Shown here: positions 1 through 8,689 of the stretch, one piece after another
Numbering within the stretch: the stretch's first letter is position 1
How the letters are laid out: every line of letters starts with the position of its first letter
Origin: an uncultured Lachnospiraceae bacterium
GTDB lineage: Bacteria > Bacillota > Clostridia > Lachnospirales > Lachnospiraceae
Direction: 5' to 3'
NCBI GenBank assembly: GCA_910578335.1
Contig: CAJTPU010000003.1
Span: 1-64,000, forward strand
Length of the DNA: 64,000 bases
Notes under the pieces: generated by a model
Told to the model about the DNA's origin: nothing
What the model saw: only the letters and a program-made list of their open reading frames with translations
Database searches by the model: none
Position numbers and translations under genes: made by a program

Positions 1-155
1 CTCCGAGATTACCGTAGCGGTACGTAAGCTGCCAAAATACGGCGCAAGTCATGCCGCATGACTTTGATACCGACGGTAATCAAGGGTCCGCTTATGGAAT
101 ATACAAGTTGCACAATTCGAAACCTCAAAATGAGAGTTTCGCAATTGCCTATTAA
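1..155. repeat. Palindromic intergenic repeat (MITE-like), left part cut by window edge
   Basis: No credible gene is seen here. The stretch contains inverted repeats: gattaccgt near 7-15 against acggtaatc near 72-80, and an inner palindrome around 46-64 (AAGTCATG/CATGACTT). Positions 86-119 match the reverse complement of 13896-13929 at 33 of 34 bases, and 133-147 resembles the GTTTCGCAATTACCT end motif near 14053. It is therefore a copy of the same dispersed family, probably a non-autonomous mobile repeat. Bases 156-434 hold no gene I can support; a variant of another hairpin motif (GCGAGATTTG...CAAACTCGT) lies near 373-403. Confidence 0.55.
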
Positions 156-434
156 AAAAATTTTAAATGCAGATTTCCGAAATACCTATTATCTCTTCCT
201 CCTGCACTATTGGAAAGGAAATTCTCCGCGCCGGAAATATGGATTTTTCGCATATTCCCGCGAACCCCCGGACTTTTCGGTCTTGTGCAGCCTTTCTATT
301 GTCATATATATTAATAGAAAGTTTGCAGCGCAATTTTTTATTATCACAAATAAAAAAGAGTGCTTCGCATTCTTGCGAGATTTGCTTCGCAAACTCGTGA
401 ATGCATGCGCCTGACGCCGCAGTTTCCTATAAAG

Positions 435-460
435 AAAAAACCCCGAAAAATTCGGGGTAA
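435..460 (-). terminator. Intrinsic terminator downstream of the FMN riboswitch
   Basis: On the minus strand CCCCGAA pairs with TTCGGGG and is followed by a run of T. It lies about 65 bases after the riboswitch aptamer, as expected of a transcription-terminating expression platform. Confidence 0.75.
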
Positions 461-522
461 AATGCTCACAGCCAAACATTGCTTTTCTAAATATAGAAAA
501 ACACGGCGGCATACACATCTTT

Positions 523-682
523 CTTCTTTCATCCAGACTGTACTGTTGGTGCCGGATTGAACCGGCTCAGCCACAAAACCCTGTCTGTATCGAAACTTAC
601 AGGCGCTTTGCAGGTCGCAGACTCGTCGGAATTGCTTCCGCTTCACTGCCAGTAGGGAATTTCACCCAACCCCGAAGAACTT
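523..682 (-). ncRNA. FMN riboswitch (RFN element)
   Basis: Read on the minus strand, the segment has the hallmark conserved blocks of the RFN element: GGGTGAAATTCCCTACTGGC with GGCAGTGAAG near the 5' side, GAGTCTGCGACC in the middle, and GCCGGTTCAATCCGGC then ACCAACAGTACAGTCTGGATG-type sequence at the 3' side, with complementary CTTC/GAAG ends closing P1. Such aptamers bind FMN and switch off riboflavin synthesis or uptake genes. The controlled gene should lie leftward on the minus strand, but none starts in the roughly 430 bases before the window edge. The aptamer call is confident; the target is unknown. Confidence 0.9.
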
Positions 683-702
683 CTTTCTGTATTCCGGTGA
701 TT

Positions 703-731
703 ATTGTAATACAAGTGCGCGGAAAAAGCAA
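703..731 (-). promoter_or_regulatory. Promoter of the FMN riboswitch transcript
   Basis: Minus-strand TTGCTT (726-731) is separated by 17 bases from TACAAT (703-708). This places the start of transcription just upstream of the first conserved riboswitch helix. Confidence 0.6.
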
Positions 732-916
732 TCTTTTTTTGCTGCAAAAAGAAACCGCTACCATTGCGCTTAGAATCCAAAGGGTATCTAAACTGCATTG
801 ACACAATATCGCTTCTTCGCTATACTATGGATAACAGAGAAACTTAATGCCTATCCTGTTGTCATGGGCTTTTTGGTAATTGCCTATTTGCAGCAGCCCA
901 CCCAAAAGGAGATACT

Positions 917-1138
917 GTGAAAAAGAAAATAAAGATAATCGTGATTGTTATTTTACTTCTTATCGCGCTGATACCCATCCCTCAGCATTTAAAGGACGGC
1001 GGAACCGTCAGATATCAGGCGCTTCTTTACTGTGTAAGTAATGTACACAGCCTCGCAATTAATGGCGGCTACGATGAGGGCATTACCGTAGAAATTCTGG
1101 GGATTGAAGTATTCAATAACGTTCGTTATGCCGGATAA
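917..1138 (+). CDS. Small single-pass membrane protein, function unknown
   Basis: A 73-residue protein starting with GTG after a good AAAGGAG site. It has a basic MKKKIK start, one hydrophobic segment at about residues 6-22, a short linker ending in the motif PIPQHLKDGGT, and a small soluble tail of about 45 residues. I recall similar short proteins with the same KDGGTxxYxAxLY signature as a common uncharacterised family in Firmicutes, but cannot name a function. It is followed directly by an intrinsic terminator and appears monocistronic. The N-terminal segment could be a membrane anchor or an uncleaved signal. Confidence 0.75.
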   Translation: MKKKIKIIVIVILLLIALIPIPQHLKDGGTVRYQALLYCVSNVHSLAINGGYDEGITVEILGIEVFNNVRYAG

Positions 1139-1171
1139 AATTGAATATCAAAAAAATTTTTTTACATAAGT

Positions 1172-1205
1172 AAAGGGTCAGGTTCGAGACTTGACCCTTT
1201 TATTC
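1172..1205 (+). terminator. Intrinsic terminator
   Basis: AAAGGGTCA pairs with TGACCCTTT and a T-rich tail follows. It lies between the convergent small membrane protein and tex, so it could serve either strand. Confidence 0.75.
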
Positions 1206-1267
1206 ATAACAATAGAGAACCGATGAAGCTTGCATTCTATTGTTTCTTCTAACAATTCTTCTACGCT

Positions 1268-3715
1268 CTACTTCCCTTCCCCGCCAATCTTCATAGTAAG
1301 CGCAATTCTTTTCTTTGCCGCATCCACACTGAGTACCTGTACCTCTACCACATCGCCGACACTGACTGCCTCCAGCGGATGCTTGATAAACCTGTCCGTA
1401 ATCTGGGAAATATGCACCAGACCGTCCTGATGCACGCCAATGTCAACAAACACACCGAAATCTATCACGTTGCGAACCGTACCCTTTAATACCATACCGG
1501 GCTTTAAGTCCTTCATGTCCAGCACATCGCTCCTTAAAATAGGGGCAGGCATACTTTCACGAGGGTCTCTTGCCGGTTTCTCCAATTCCTTGATGATATC
1601 TGTTAAGGTAATTTCTCCGATACCCAATTCCAGTGCCAGCTTTTTCTTATCGCCAATTCTCCTCTCAAGGCTGCCCGCCGCTTCCGTCCTTGCCGGACTG
1701 CTTTCTTTTGCGGACACTGTAGACAAATCCCTCGTACTGCCGGTTTTAGAGTCCTTCTGCGCGCTTTCTTCCAGCACAATGCCACCCATTGCCTGCGCCA
1801 GTGCCCTGCCCATTGCCGTGCCTGTGTTCCTTACCTGAATGGTCTTTCCGCTGCTTTTCGGTTTTCCGCTGTTTTCTTCTGGCGTCTTTCTGCTATCCGC
1901 CTTTAATGCCGCCTTCGTGCTTTTGGCGGAATGCTTTTCCGCCGCCGCCTTTTTCTGTGCCTGCTTCACATCCTCCATGGAAAGCCCCAGCTTGTCCAAA
2001 AGCTTCATAGCCGCCTCATAGGACTCCGGATGCACGCTGGTGGCATCCAAAGGGTTATCCCCGTCCTGTATCCGCAAAAAGCCTGCGCACTGTTCAAATG
2101 CTTTTGGTCCCAGCTTCGCCACCTTCAAAAGCTGCTGTCTGTTGGTAAACCTGCCGTTCTTCTCTCTGTAGTCCACAATATTTTTGGCAATCGCTTTGCT
2201 GATGCCGGAAATATAGGCAAGCAAGGAAACGGACGCCGTGTTCAAGTCCACTCCTACCTTATTGACGCAGTCTTCCACCACGCCGCCCAGGGTCTCTCCC
2301 AGTTTTTTCTGATTCATATCATGCTGGTACTGTCCGACACCAATGGACTTGGGGTCTATTTTTACAAGCTCCGCCAGCGGGTCCTGCAGTCTCCTCGCAA
2401 TCGATGCTGCGCTTCGCTGCCCCACATCAAAATTGGGAAACTCCTCTGTCGCCAGCTTACTTGCCGAATAGACGGAGGCGCCCGCCTCGCTTACAATCAC
2501 ATACTGCACCGGCACGTCGAGTTCCTTTATCATTTCCACAATGACCTGCTCAGACTCCCTTGATGCCGTACCGTTGCCGACGGAAATCAAAGAAATACCG
2601 TACTTTTTAATCATCCTCTTGACTTCTGCCTTTGCCTCAGCCACCTTATTCTGCGGGGCGGTCGGATACACCACCTTTGTGTCAAGCACCTTTCCGGTTG
2701 CATCCACGACGGCGAGCTTGCAGCCCGTTCTGAAGGCGGGGTCCCATCCAAGCACCACTTTGCCTGCAATCGGCGGCTGCATTAAAAGCTGCTCCAGATT
2801 TTTGCCAAACACATTGATGGCGCCATCCTCCGCACGCTCCGTCAGTTCATTGCGAACCTCCCTTTCAATAGCAGGTGCTATTAAACGCTCGTACGCATCC
2901 TGCGCTGCCTCCTGCAAAACCGGCGTTGTATATACATTGTCACTTGTAATTATCTTTTTTTCCAAATATCGGAGAATACGCTCTACCGGTGCGTTGACTT
3001 TAACAGTCAGTACCTTCTCATTTTCCCCGCGGTTCAGGGCAAGAACCCTGTGCCCTGCAATTTTCTTCACCGGCTCTTCAAAATGATAGTACATTTCATA
3101 GACGCTCTCTGCTTTTTCATCCTTTGCCGCCGAGGTAATAGTGCCCTCCTCCATAGTGGCATTGCGGATATAAAGGCGATGCGCCGCCTCGTCGGAAATG
3201 CCTTCCGCCAAAATATCCTTTGCCCCCTGCAGCGCTTCTTCCACACTGCTTACCCGCTTTTCTTCGGAAACCGTTTCATCGGAAACATACTTTACCGCTT
3301 CCTCTGTTAGGGGGGAGACCGCATCCTGGCGCAGGATATATTCCGCCAGTCCGCCCAGCCCCTTTTCCTTCGCCACACTGGCGCGGGTCTTTCTCTTCGG
3401 TCGGTAAGGACGATACAAGTCCTCCACAACCACCAGTGTCTCCGCTGCTAAAATTTTTTCCTTCAGCTCCTCCGTAAGCTGTCCCTGCTCTTCTATGCTG
3501 TGGAGCACCTGCTCCTTCTTTTCCTCTAAATTGCGAAGATATGTAAGCCGCTCATACAGATTGCGGAGCTGCTCGTCGTCAAGAGAACCCGTTGCTTCCT
3601 TTCTGTAGCGGGATATAAAAGGAATTGTATTGCCCTCGTCAATCAATTTGACTGCCGCCTCCACCTGCCACTTCTGCACCTTGAGCTCTTCCGTGATTTT
3701 TTGTAAGATATCCAT
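1268..3715 (-). CDS. tex: Tex family S1 RNA-binding protein
   Basis: An 815-residue cytoplasmic nucleic-acid-binding protein of the Tex family, which is conserved in bacteria and linked to transcription. It has the typical helical N-terminus (QKWQVEAAVKLIDEGNTIPF), a YqgF/RNase H-like domain from about residue 317 (VVLGWDPAFRTGCKLAVVD), helix-hairpin-helix repeats at about 490-560, and an S1 domain at 737-809. It is longer than most Tex proteins because of a Lys/Ser/Ala-rich low-complexity insertion at about 595-690, between the HhH part and the S1 region. The start follows a GAGAGGA site. It appears to be transcribed alone. Confidence 0.93.
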   Translation of the reverse strand: MDILQKITEELKVQKWQVEAAVKLIDEGNTIPFISRYRKEATGSLDDEQLRNLYERLTYLRNLEEKKEQVLHSIEEQGQLTEELKEKILAAETLVVVEDLYRPYRPKRKTRASVAKEKGLGGLAEYILRQDAVSPLTEEAVKYVSDETVSEEKRVSSVEEALQGAKDILAEGISDEAAHRLYIRNATMEEGTITSAAKDEKAESVYEMYYHFEEPVKKIAGHRVLALNRGENEKVLTVKVNAPVERILRYLEKKIITSDNVYTTPVLQEAAQDAYERLIAPAIEREVRNELTERAEDGAINVFGKNLEQLLMQPPIAGKVVLGWDPAFRTGCKLAVVDATGKVLDTKVVYPTAPQNKVAEAKAEVKRMIKKYGISLISVGNGTASRESEQVIVEMIKELDVPVQYVIVSEAGASVYSASKLATEEFPNFDVGQRSAASIARRLQDPLAELVKIDPKSIGVGQYQHDMNQKKLGETLGGVVEDCVNKVGVDLNTASVSLLAYISGISKAIAKNIVDYREKNGRFTNRQQLLKVAKLGPKAFEQCAGFLRIQDGDNPLDATSVHPESYEAAMKLLDKLGLSMEDVKQAQKKAAAEKHSAKSTKAALKADSRKTPEENSGKPKSSGKTIQVRNTGTAMGRALAQAMGGIVLEESAQKDSKTGSTRDLSTVSAKESSPARTEAAGSLERRIGDKKKLALELGIGEITLTDIIKELEKPARDPRESMPAPILRSDVLDMKDLKPGMVLKGTVRNVIDFGVFVDIGVHQDGLVHISQITDRFIKHPLEAVSVGDVVEVQVLSVDAAKKRIALTMKIGGEGK

Positions 3716-3833
3716 GGTAATTTTCCTCTCTGAGCGTCCTTTTTTCTGCTTCGGACACTACTGCCATTATACCCAAAAATCCCCATGCTTTCAATGAAAA
3801 GTTACGGTGCTATGCATTCGGCAGCGCAGACCG

Positions 3834-4595
3834 TTATTCCAGCTTGATAAATCTATCCGCAAATTCTCCGTTTTCAGATGTGATAAATTTGTAATACAGA
3901 TACTCCTCCAGACACTCTCCCTCTATAATATATCCGACTTCACAGGTAATGCTTTCGCCCGGCGCAAACTTCCACGCCCAGACGCTTGACGGGTCGCCTC
4001 CGGTGTACTCCTCATCCACATAACAGGGCTCCCCTGCCGTGTAATACTCCATATTTTCCTTTACAGCCGCAATCTCACCGCGCGTCCTGTGCACCTCAAT
4101 CGTCTCATCACTTTCATTGGTGATGCGCAGCGTCAGAAATATATAGTAATAGTCCCCTGTCAGGTTCTTGTCCGCATCTGTTTCTAACCAATCACTCAAA
4201 TTCTCCGGAACCCTCTCACCGAATTCTTTGGTTTTCTCAAAAGAAAGCAGGCAGAAAGAAACCCCGTCATACATCAGGGCGTCTCCCATCTGCCGTATAT
4301 CTTCCTGCCGTATTGCAGTCATTTCCTCCGCATACTCGCTACCGTCGAGTCCCGGCTTGCCGCCATCCGTGGGAGCCGTCACATCACTGCCGCCTCCCGA
4401 CCCGCTGTCCGCAATGTTTTCCATATCGCCTTCCGGTTCCTGTCCCTCATTCTCCTGTTCAATAAGCCCCTCCAGACTTCCAGTATCCGAAACCGGCCGC
4501 TCCGGATACTGGGGCGAACATGCTGCAAAACAGCACATGGCACAACCCAAAAGTGCAAATTTTCTGATTTTTAAAATTGCAGTCCTATTTTTCAA
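3834..4595 (-). CDS. Putative lipoprotein, unknown function
   Basis: A 253-residue protein with a basic N-terminus, a short hydrophobic stretch and a lipobox-like MCCFAAC near residues 19-25, suggesting lipid attachment and an extracytoplasmic location. The segment after it (about 26-85) is rich in Glu, Gly, Asp and Pro and looks like a flexible linker. The C-terminal half (about 90-253) looks like a beta-rich domain, with a stretch (LTLRITNESDETIEV) like those in immunoglobulin-like lipoproteins such as DUF4352 members, but I do not recognise a specific family. The start has only a weak upstream site. Confidence 0.65.
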   Translation of the reverse strand: MKNRTAILKIRKFALLGCAMCCFAACSPQYPERPVSDTGSLEGLIEQENEGQEPEGDMENIADSGSGGGSDVTAPTDGGKPGLDGSEYAEEMTAIRQEDIRQMGDALMYDGVSFCLLSFEKTKEFGERVPENLSDWLETDADKNLTGDYYYIFLTLRITNESDETIEVHRTRGEIAAVKENMEYYTAGEPCYVDEEYTGGDPSSVWAWKFAPGESITCEVGYIIEGECLEEYLYYKFITSENGEFADRFIKLE

Positions 4596-4747
4596 CTGAA
4601 GCCTCCTTACCCATCGGTCTCCTCCGTTTTACAGACCGGTGTCCGTTTTCGACTGCTATTTTATCACACTTTAACAGGTATGCCGTTTCTTGTCATAATC
4701 AGACTATACTTTTGTCATAATTAACCCGTCATAGCCGTATGCCGTTG

Positions 4748-6013
4748 TCATGCCTCCTCCCCATTCTCGCCAAGGTATAGAAGGAGACTTACACGGAATC
4801 TGTTTTTTTCGGCATGTACTTCCATGCTTCCGTCATATTTTTCTACCATCTTCCGTACATTTTTCAAGCCGATTCCATGATGGCTGCTTTCGTCTTTTGT
4901 GGAAAGCAGCCCCTGTTTGCTCTGCCGCAGCTCTCCGTCAAAGCTGTTTTCCACTTCAATCCGCAGAATCCCCTGCTTCATGCGCACTTTTACCTCCAGA
5001 AACTTTTCTTCCGTCTTTGCCGCCGCCTCTATGGCATTTTCCAGCAGATTGCCCAAAATCACATTGATATCAAAAGAATGTCCGACTGCCCCCGGAAGCT
5101 GCACCTGCGCCTCCACGTTTACAAGCTCGCTTTTTGCACGCTTTATCATGTAATTCAAGACGCCGTCTATTTCCACATTCCCCGAAGCAGCAACTTCGTC
5201 AGAATTTCCCATAAAGCCTTCCATATCACTGATGTAGGTGAGCATCTCCGCGTCCTTTCCCTTTGCCGCCATCGCCTTCAATTCTCCCAGATGATGCTTC
5301 ATGTCATGCCGAAGCGCCTTTACCTTCTCCTCGCTGTCGAGCATAACGCCAAGCTGACTGGCATATCCCCGCACTTTAAAACGCAGCGCCTCGTTTTCAT
5401 ACTGCCTGGAAATCGTATCTGACAGCAGGTTATATAGCCAGAACACAAAAAAATTCATCGCCAAAAGACCTACGCCAAACAGTACCATGCCGTTCTTGGT
5501 AATACTTTTTGTATAAAACAACAGGCAAATCAGCACGATACTGACAGACGGCACCAAAACCAACGGCAATCCGCAGTATACCTCTTTGCTTTTCCTGTCA
5601 TGCAAAACCTTTTCCGCCAAAAGCTCACATATAAACATCAAGAACACCACTACCGCCGCATACGCCTGACTTGTCTGCATACCGTCCTCATACTCGGTAA
5701 ACAACAGCGTCACCATGGTATCGCAGCCAATCATGACTCCGCAGACAAGACTGCTCACAAAGAACCGCTCCTTCACCGATTTGGTATGAAGCGCCGCTCC
5801 CCCAAAGATGCCCAAAAGATTGCAGGCTATATTGAGCCACATCATATGTAAAAGCAGATACGTACCGATATTCACCAGAAAAAATCCGCCGTAAACCAAA
5901 AACTGTTTTGCCCTGCTCTGCCCGCTTTTGCCAAAAAAGGCATTTAAAAACCTGTAAATCAAATAAATCCGAAACAGGTTTATCAACATACAAATAATCG
6001 TCTCCATACTCAC
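4748..6013 (-). CDS. AgrC-like sensor histidine kinase (GHKL ATPase)
   Basis: A 421-residue kinase with about six hydrophobic segments in residues 1-200, a dimerisation/phosphoacceptor helix with LRHDMKHH (His 236), an N-box around NLLENAIEAA, and a late glycine box GIGLKNVRK. This is the architecture of peptide-sensing AgrC/VirS/ComD-type kinases with a GHKL rather than canonical HATPase fold. It overlaps the end of the response-regulator gene by 4 bases, so the two are translationally coupled. No AgrD-like precursor peptide or AgrB protease was found next to it, so the ligand is unknown. Confidence 0.88.
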   Translation of the reverse strand: MSMETIICMLINLFRIYLIYRFLNAFFGKSGQSRAKQFLVYGGFFLVNIGTYLLLHMMWLNIACNLLGIFGGAALHTKSVKERFFVSSLVCGVMIGCDTMVTLLFTEYEDGMQTSQAYAAVVVFLMFICELLAEKVLHDRKSKEVYCGLPLVLVPSVSIVLICLLFYTKSITKNGMVLFGVGLLAMNFFVFWLYNLLSDTISRQYENEALRFKVRGYASQLGVMLDSEEKVKALRHDMKHHLGELKAMAAKGKDAEMLTYISDMEGFMGNSDEVAASGNVEIDGVLNYMIKRAKSELVNVEAQVQLPGAVGHSFDINVILGNLLENAIEAAAKTEEKFLEVKVRMKQGILRIEVENSFDGELRQSKQGLLSTKDESSHHGIGLKNVRKMVEKYDGSMEVHAEKNRFRVSLLLYLGENGEEA

Positions 6014-6714
6014 ATTTCCCGCAGCAAAATTTCTCTTACCTGTTTTCTGTGTGCCTTGCTGATTACCAGTACCGTACCGTCCGTCAATTCTACCGTCTCA
6101 TAGGTGTAGCGCGCCACATGCGCCCGGTTTACCGCATATGACTGATGAATCACCAAAAAGCCCTCCGGCAGCCGCCCCGACAGTTCCTTCATCCTCCCGT
6201 AAAATTCCTTTTCCCCGCGAAGCGTCACAATTTTTATCTTTCTGCCTTCGCTGGCAAAGTAGAGAATCTCGCCGCAGGAAATATAGTAGTAATCCCTGCC
6301 GCTCTGGTACTCAAATTTTTCCTTATCCCGCCGCAGTATTTTGATGGCAAGCGCAAGCGCCTCCGACAGCGCTTCCTCACTGACGGGCTTTATCAGAAAA
6401 TCCATCGGCTGCGTCTTAAAAAGCTTCGGCGCGTAGGACTCCTTTCCGGAGATATAAATAATCTGCATCCGCCTGTCCTCCAACTGCTCCCTGATAAATC
6501 CTGCCGCTTCTATACCGCTCATATGGTACAATTCTATGTCGAGAAACAAAATATCGAGATTTCCGCCCTGCTTCACATAACCGCAAAGCCCCTCCCCCGT
6601 ATACCATACTTTTGTCTCAACTGCAATTCCTCTTTCTTTTGCATACCGCAGAATCTGCTCCTCCATCACGGCGCAAACTTCCCGCCCATCATCGCATATC
6701 CCAATGTTCAGCAT
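6010..6714 (-). CDS. LytTR-family response regulator (AgrA-like)
   Basis: About 234 residues: a receiver domain with acidic pocket (ICDDG near residue 8) and phospho-acceptor Asp in FLDIEL at about residue 55, followed by a LytTR DNA-binding domain from about residue 135 (YYYISCGEILYFASEGRKIKIVT, and HQSYAVN near the end). I chose the start at 6714 because GAGGATGACT precedes it; an in-frame ATG at 6729 has no such site. It partners the downstream histidine kinase. The target promoters are unknown. Confidence 0.88.
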   Translation of the reverse strand: MLNIGICDDGREVCAVMEEQILRYAKERGIAVETKVWYTGEGLCGYVKQGGNLDILFLDIELYHMSGIEAAGFIREQLEDRRMQIIYISGKESYAPKLFKTQPMDFLIKPVSEEALSEALALAIKILRRDKEKFEYQSGRDYYYISCGEILYFASEGRKIKIVTLRGEKEFYGRMKELSGRLPEGFLVIHQSYAVNRAHVARYTYETVELTDGTVLVISKAHRKQVREILLREM

Positions 6715-6797
6715 AGTCATCCTCTTCATTTTTCATTTGTTATTTTTTTATGATACAACCTTGCAGGATTTCCTACAAGAATTTTATAAAGTTTAAT

Positions 6798-6826
6798 TTG
6801 TCAAAAGCACTAAAAAGTGCTACACT
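6798..6826 (+). promoter_or_regulatory. Promoter with palindromic spacer, upstream of the DUF4190-like gene
   Basis: TTGTCA (6798-6803), a 17-base spacer and TACACT (6821-6826). The spacer and first -10 base contain the inverted repeat AGCACT-AAAA-AGTGCT (6806-6821), which could be an operator for the divergently encoded LytTR regulator or another repressor. The promoter is seen in the sequence; its regulation is inferred. Confidence 0.5.
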
Positions 6827-6882
6827 AATCTTACCAAATACAGATTGGTTCAATATTATTTTACATGCAGGGAGTCATCCGT

Positions 6883-7371
6883 ATGGACAGCAGAAATGGA
6901 CAAAATGGCGGTTATCCGCCGGATAGCTGGCAGCCGCCGCAGGGAGGCTATTATTATCAGCCTTGCCGTTCTGAGCAGAAAAACGCTTTTGCTACCGCCG
7001 CCATGGTTTTGGGCATTATTTCACTTTTGTCCCTTGTCACCGTATATTGGGCACTGCCCATTGGCGCGCTTGCCATTTTATTTACAATCCTCTCCAGAAG
7101 AAAGGGCAGGAAAATGGCGACGCACGCTCTGATAGGTCTTTCGACCTCACTGACGAGCATCATTGTCAGCGTGTTTATCTTAACTACCACGATTTCCTTT
7201 TTTGTGCAGGCTTTAAACCCCAAAAACAGGGACTACGTAAATAAGCTGTTCCAAAGCACTTACGGCTATGACTTTGACGAATACATGGAAAATTACCTCG
7301 AAGAGATAGAAAAGCTCTATGGCGGAGACGTCAGCGACAAGTTAGGACAGCTTTTCGGAATAGAACACTAA
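6883..7371 (+). CDS. DUF4190-like membrane protein
   Basis: About 162 residues. A Gly/Pro/Tyr/Gln-rich cytoplasmic start (about residues 1-28) is followed by two hydrophobic segments (about 38-75 and 85-115) separated by a basic loop (SRRKGRKMATHALIG), then an acidic soluble tail of about 45 residues. This matches the general design of DUF4190-type proteins common in Clostridia. I chose the start at 6883, after AGGGAG, rather than the in-frame ATG at 6865. It faces away from the two-component operon and could be one of its targets. Confidence 0.7.
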   Translation: MDSRNGQNGGYPPDSWQPPQGGYYYQPCRSEQKNAFATAAMVLGIISLLSLVTVYWALPIGALAILFTILSRRKGRKMATHALIGLSTSLTSIIVSVFILTTTISFFVQALNPKNRDYVNKLFQSTYGYDFDEYMENYLEEIEKLYGGDVSDKLGQLFGIEH

Positions 7372-7415
7372 TACGCAATTGTCTAATACCACAATATCTT
7401 GCAAGGAGGAATTTT

Positions 7416-7889
7416 ATGAGTTTATCGATTGACAATTACGGGCAGAGCGGATATGCAACTCCGTTAAACGGCGCACAGAAAGAGCCCCGGCTTCCCGGTA
7501 TGCCAAAAGAGTCCCAAAAAGGACAGTCGGGAAGTGGCGAATGCCAGACTTGTAAAAACCGCAAATATCAGGACGGTTCGGATGAAATGGTTTCTTTCAA
7601 ATCCGCGGCACATATTTCTCCGAATGCCGCAGCATCCATGGTACGCGCCCATGAGCAGGAGCATGTAACCAATGCTTTTTCGGATGCCGCCACCAAAAAC
7701 GGCAAGGTTGTAAGTGCCTCCGTCAGCCTGCACACCAGTGTATGCCCCGAATGCGGGCGCACCTATGTTTCAGGCGGCACCACCAGTACGCAGATAAAAT
7801 ACTTCAATGAAGATAACCCGTACCAGCAGAATATGAAGAGTGCCGACAGAAGCAAGTATGAAGGTATGCATTTTGATGCCGCCGTTTAA
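7416..7889 (+). CDS. Putative zinc-binding protein with HEXXH motif
   Basis: A 157-residue soluble protein preceded by a strong AAGGAGG site. It carries two cysteine pairs (CQTC near residue 43 and CPEC near residue 112), a segment RKYQDGSDEMVSFKSA, and HEQEH at about residues 79-83, which fits the HEXXH zinc-metallopeptidase signature. Its pattern resembles the SprA-related putative metallopeptidases and a family widespread in Clostridia. Whether it is an active peptidase is not shown; the cysteines could form a structural zinc site. It lies in a run of small same-strand genes. Confidence 0.6.
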   Translation: MSLSIDNYGQSGYATPLNGAQKEPRLPGMPKESQKGQSGSGECQTCKNRKYQDGSDEMVSFKSAAHISPNAAASMVRAHEQEHVTNAFSDAATKNGKVVSASVSLHTSVCPECGRTYVSGGTTSTQIKYFNEDNPYQQNMKSADRSKYEGMHFDAAV

Positions 7890-7963
7890 GCCGCTGCTTT
7901 GTCTGCCAAAAAACAGGTGGTAACGGCGCAGTCCGATACTCTTTTGGAAGGTTGAAAGAATTT

Positions 7964-8689
7964 ATGAACATGAACAGGTATGCAACCAGCTCACAGCTTA
8001 AGGACAAAGCCAAAGAGCTGCTCACAGGACATTACGGACTGTTGATTGGTATCATTCTCATTACAGGGCTGATTTCCATTACAATCAATTCCGTTTTAGA
8101 CGTCTTTGTCCCTGTGTCCGCCAGTACCATCGGCTATATTTTGTCCGTTGCGGTTACGTTTCTTGTCTCCGTTTTTATGGGCGTATTCAATGTCGGAACC
8201 GCCTTGGTCTACCTAAAATTTGCCTCCGGCAACGCAGCATCCTTAGGTGATATTTTTTATGGGTTTTCCCACCACATTGAAAATGCCCTTACGGTTTCTA
8301 TGGTTATGAATGTGCTGAGCATTCTCCTCACGCTTTCCTACTCCATACCGTACCGGATGTATCTTATGACGGGGGATTCCCGTTACTTATTTATCATGCT
8401 CCCCTGCCTTGCAGCCGCGGCGGTGTTTTATGTACCGCTTTCTCTCTGCCTTTCCCAGTGCTATTACCTGATGCTGGACTTTCCCGACAAACCGGCGGCA
8501 GAGATACTAAAGGCAAGCTTCCGCATCATGAAGGGACATAAGGGCAGGCTCTTTTACATGGAATTGAGCTTTCTCCCCCTGCTCTTTTTGGGCGCAGTTT
8601 CCCTCATCGGCATCCTCTGGGTCATTCCCTATATGCAGATGACTTTTGCCGCTTTCTATTTTGACATTATGAAACAGGAGCAGAGGTAA
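7964..8689 (+). CDS. DUF975 family integral membrane protein
   Basis: About 241 residues with five or six hydrophobic segments. The N-terminus (NRYATSSQLKDKAKELLTGHYG) is typical of DUF975 proteins, multi-pass membrane proteins of unknown function common in Firmicutes. I use the ATG at 7964, preceded by GGAAGG, rather than the TTG at 7952; an ATG two codons later is also possible. It ends exactly where the convergent prfB ends (8689/8690). Confidence 0.75.
   Translation: MNMNRYATSSQLKDKAKELLTGHYGLLIGIILITGLISITINSVLDVFVPVSASTIGYILSVAVTFLVSVFMGVFNVGTALVYLKFASGNAASLGDIFYGFSHHIENALTVSMVMNVLSILLTLSYSIPYRMYLMTGDSRYLFIMLPCLAAAAVFYVPLSLCLSQCYYLMLDFPDKPAAEILKASFRIMKGHKGRLFYMELSFLPLLFLGAVSLIGILWVIPYMQMTFAAFYFDIMKQEQR

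Noticed and set aside
58..646. Several 60-120 codon open frames on both strands
   Set aside because: They overlap palindromic repeats and the FMN riboswitch, lack ribosome sites and have no family-like sequence.
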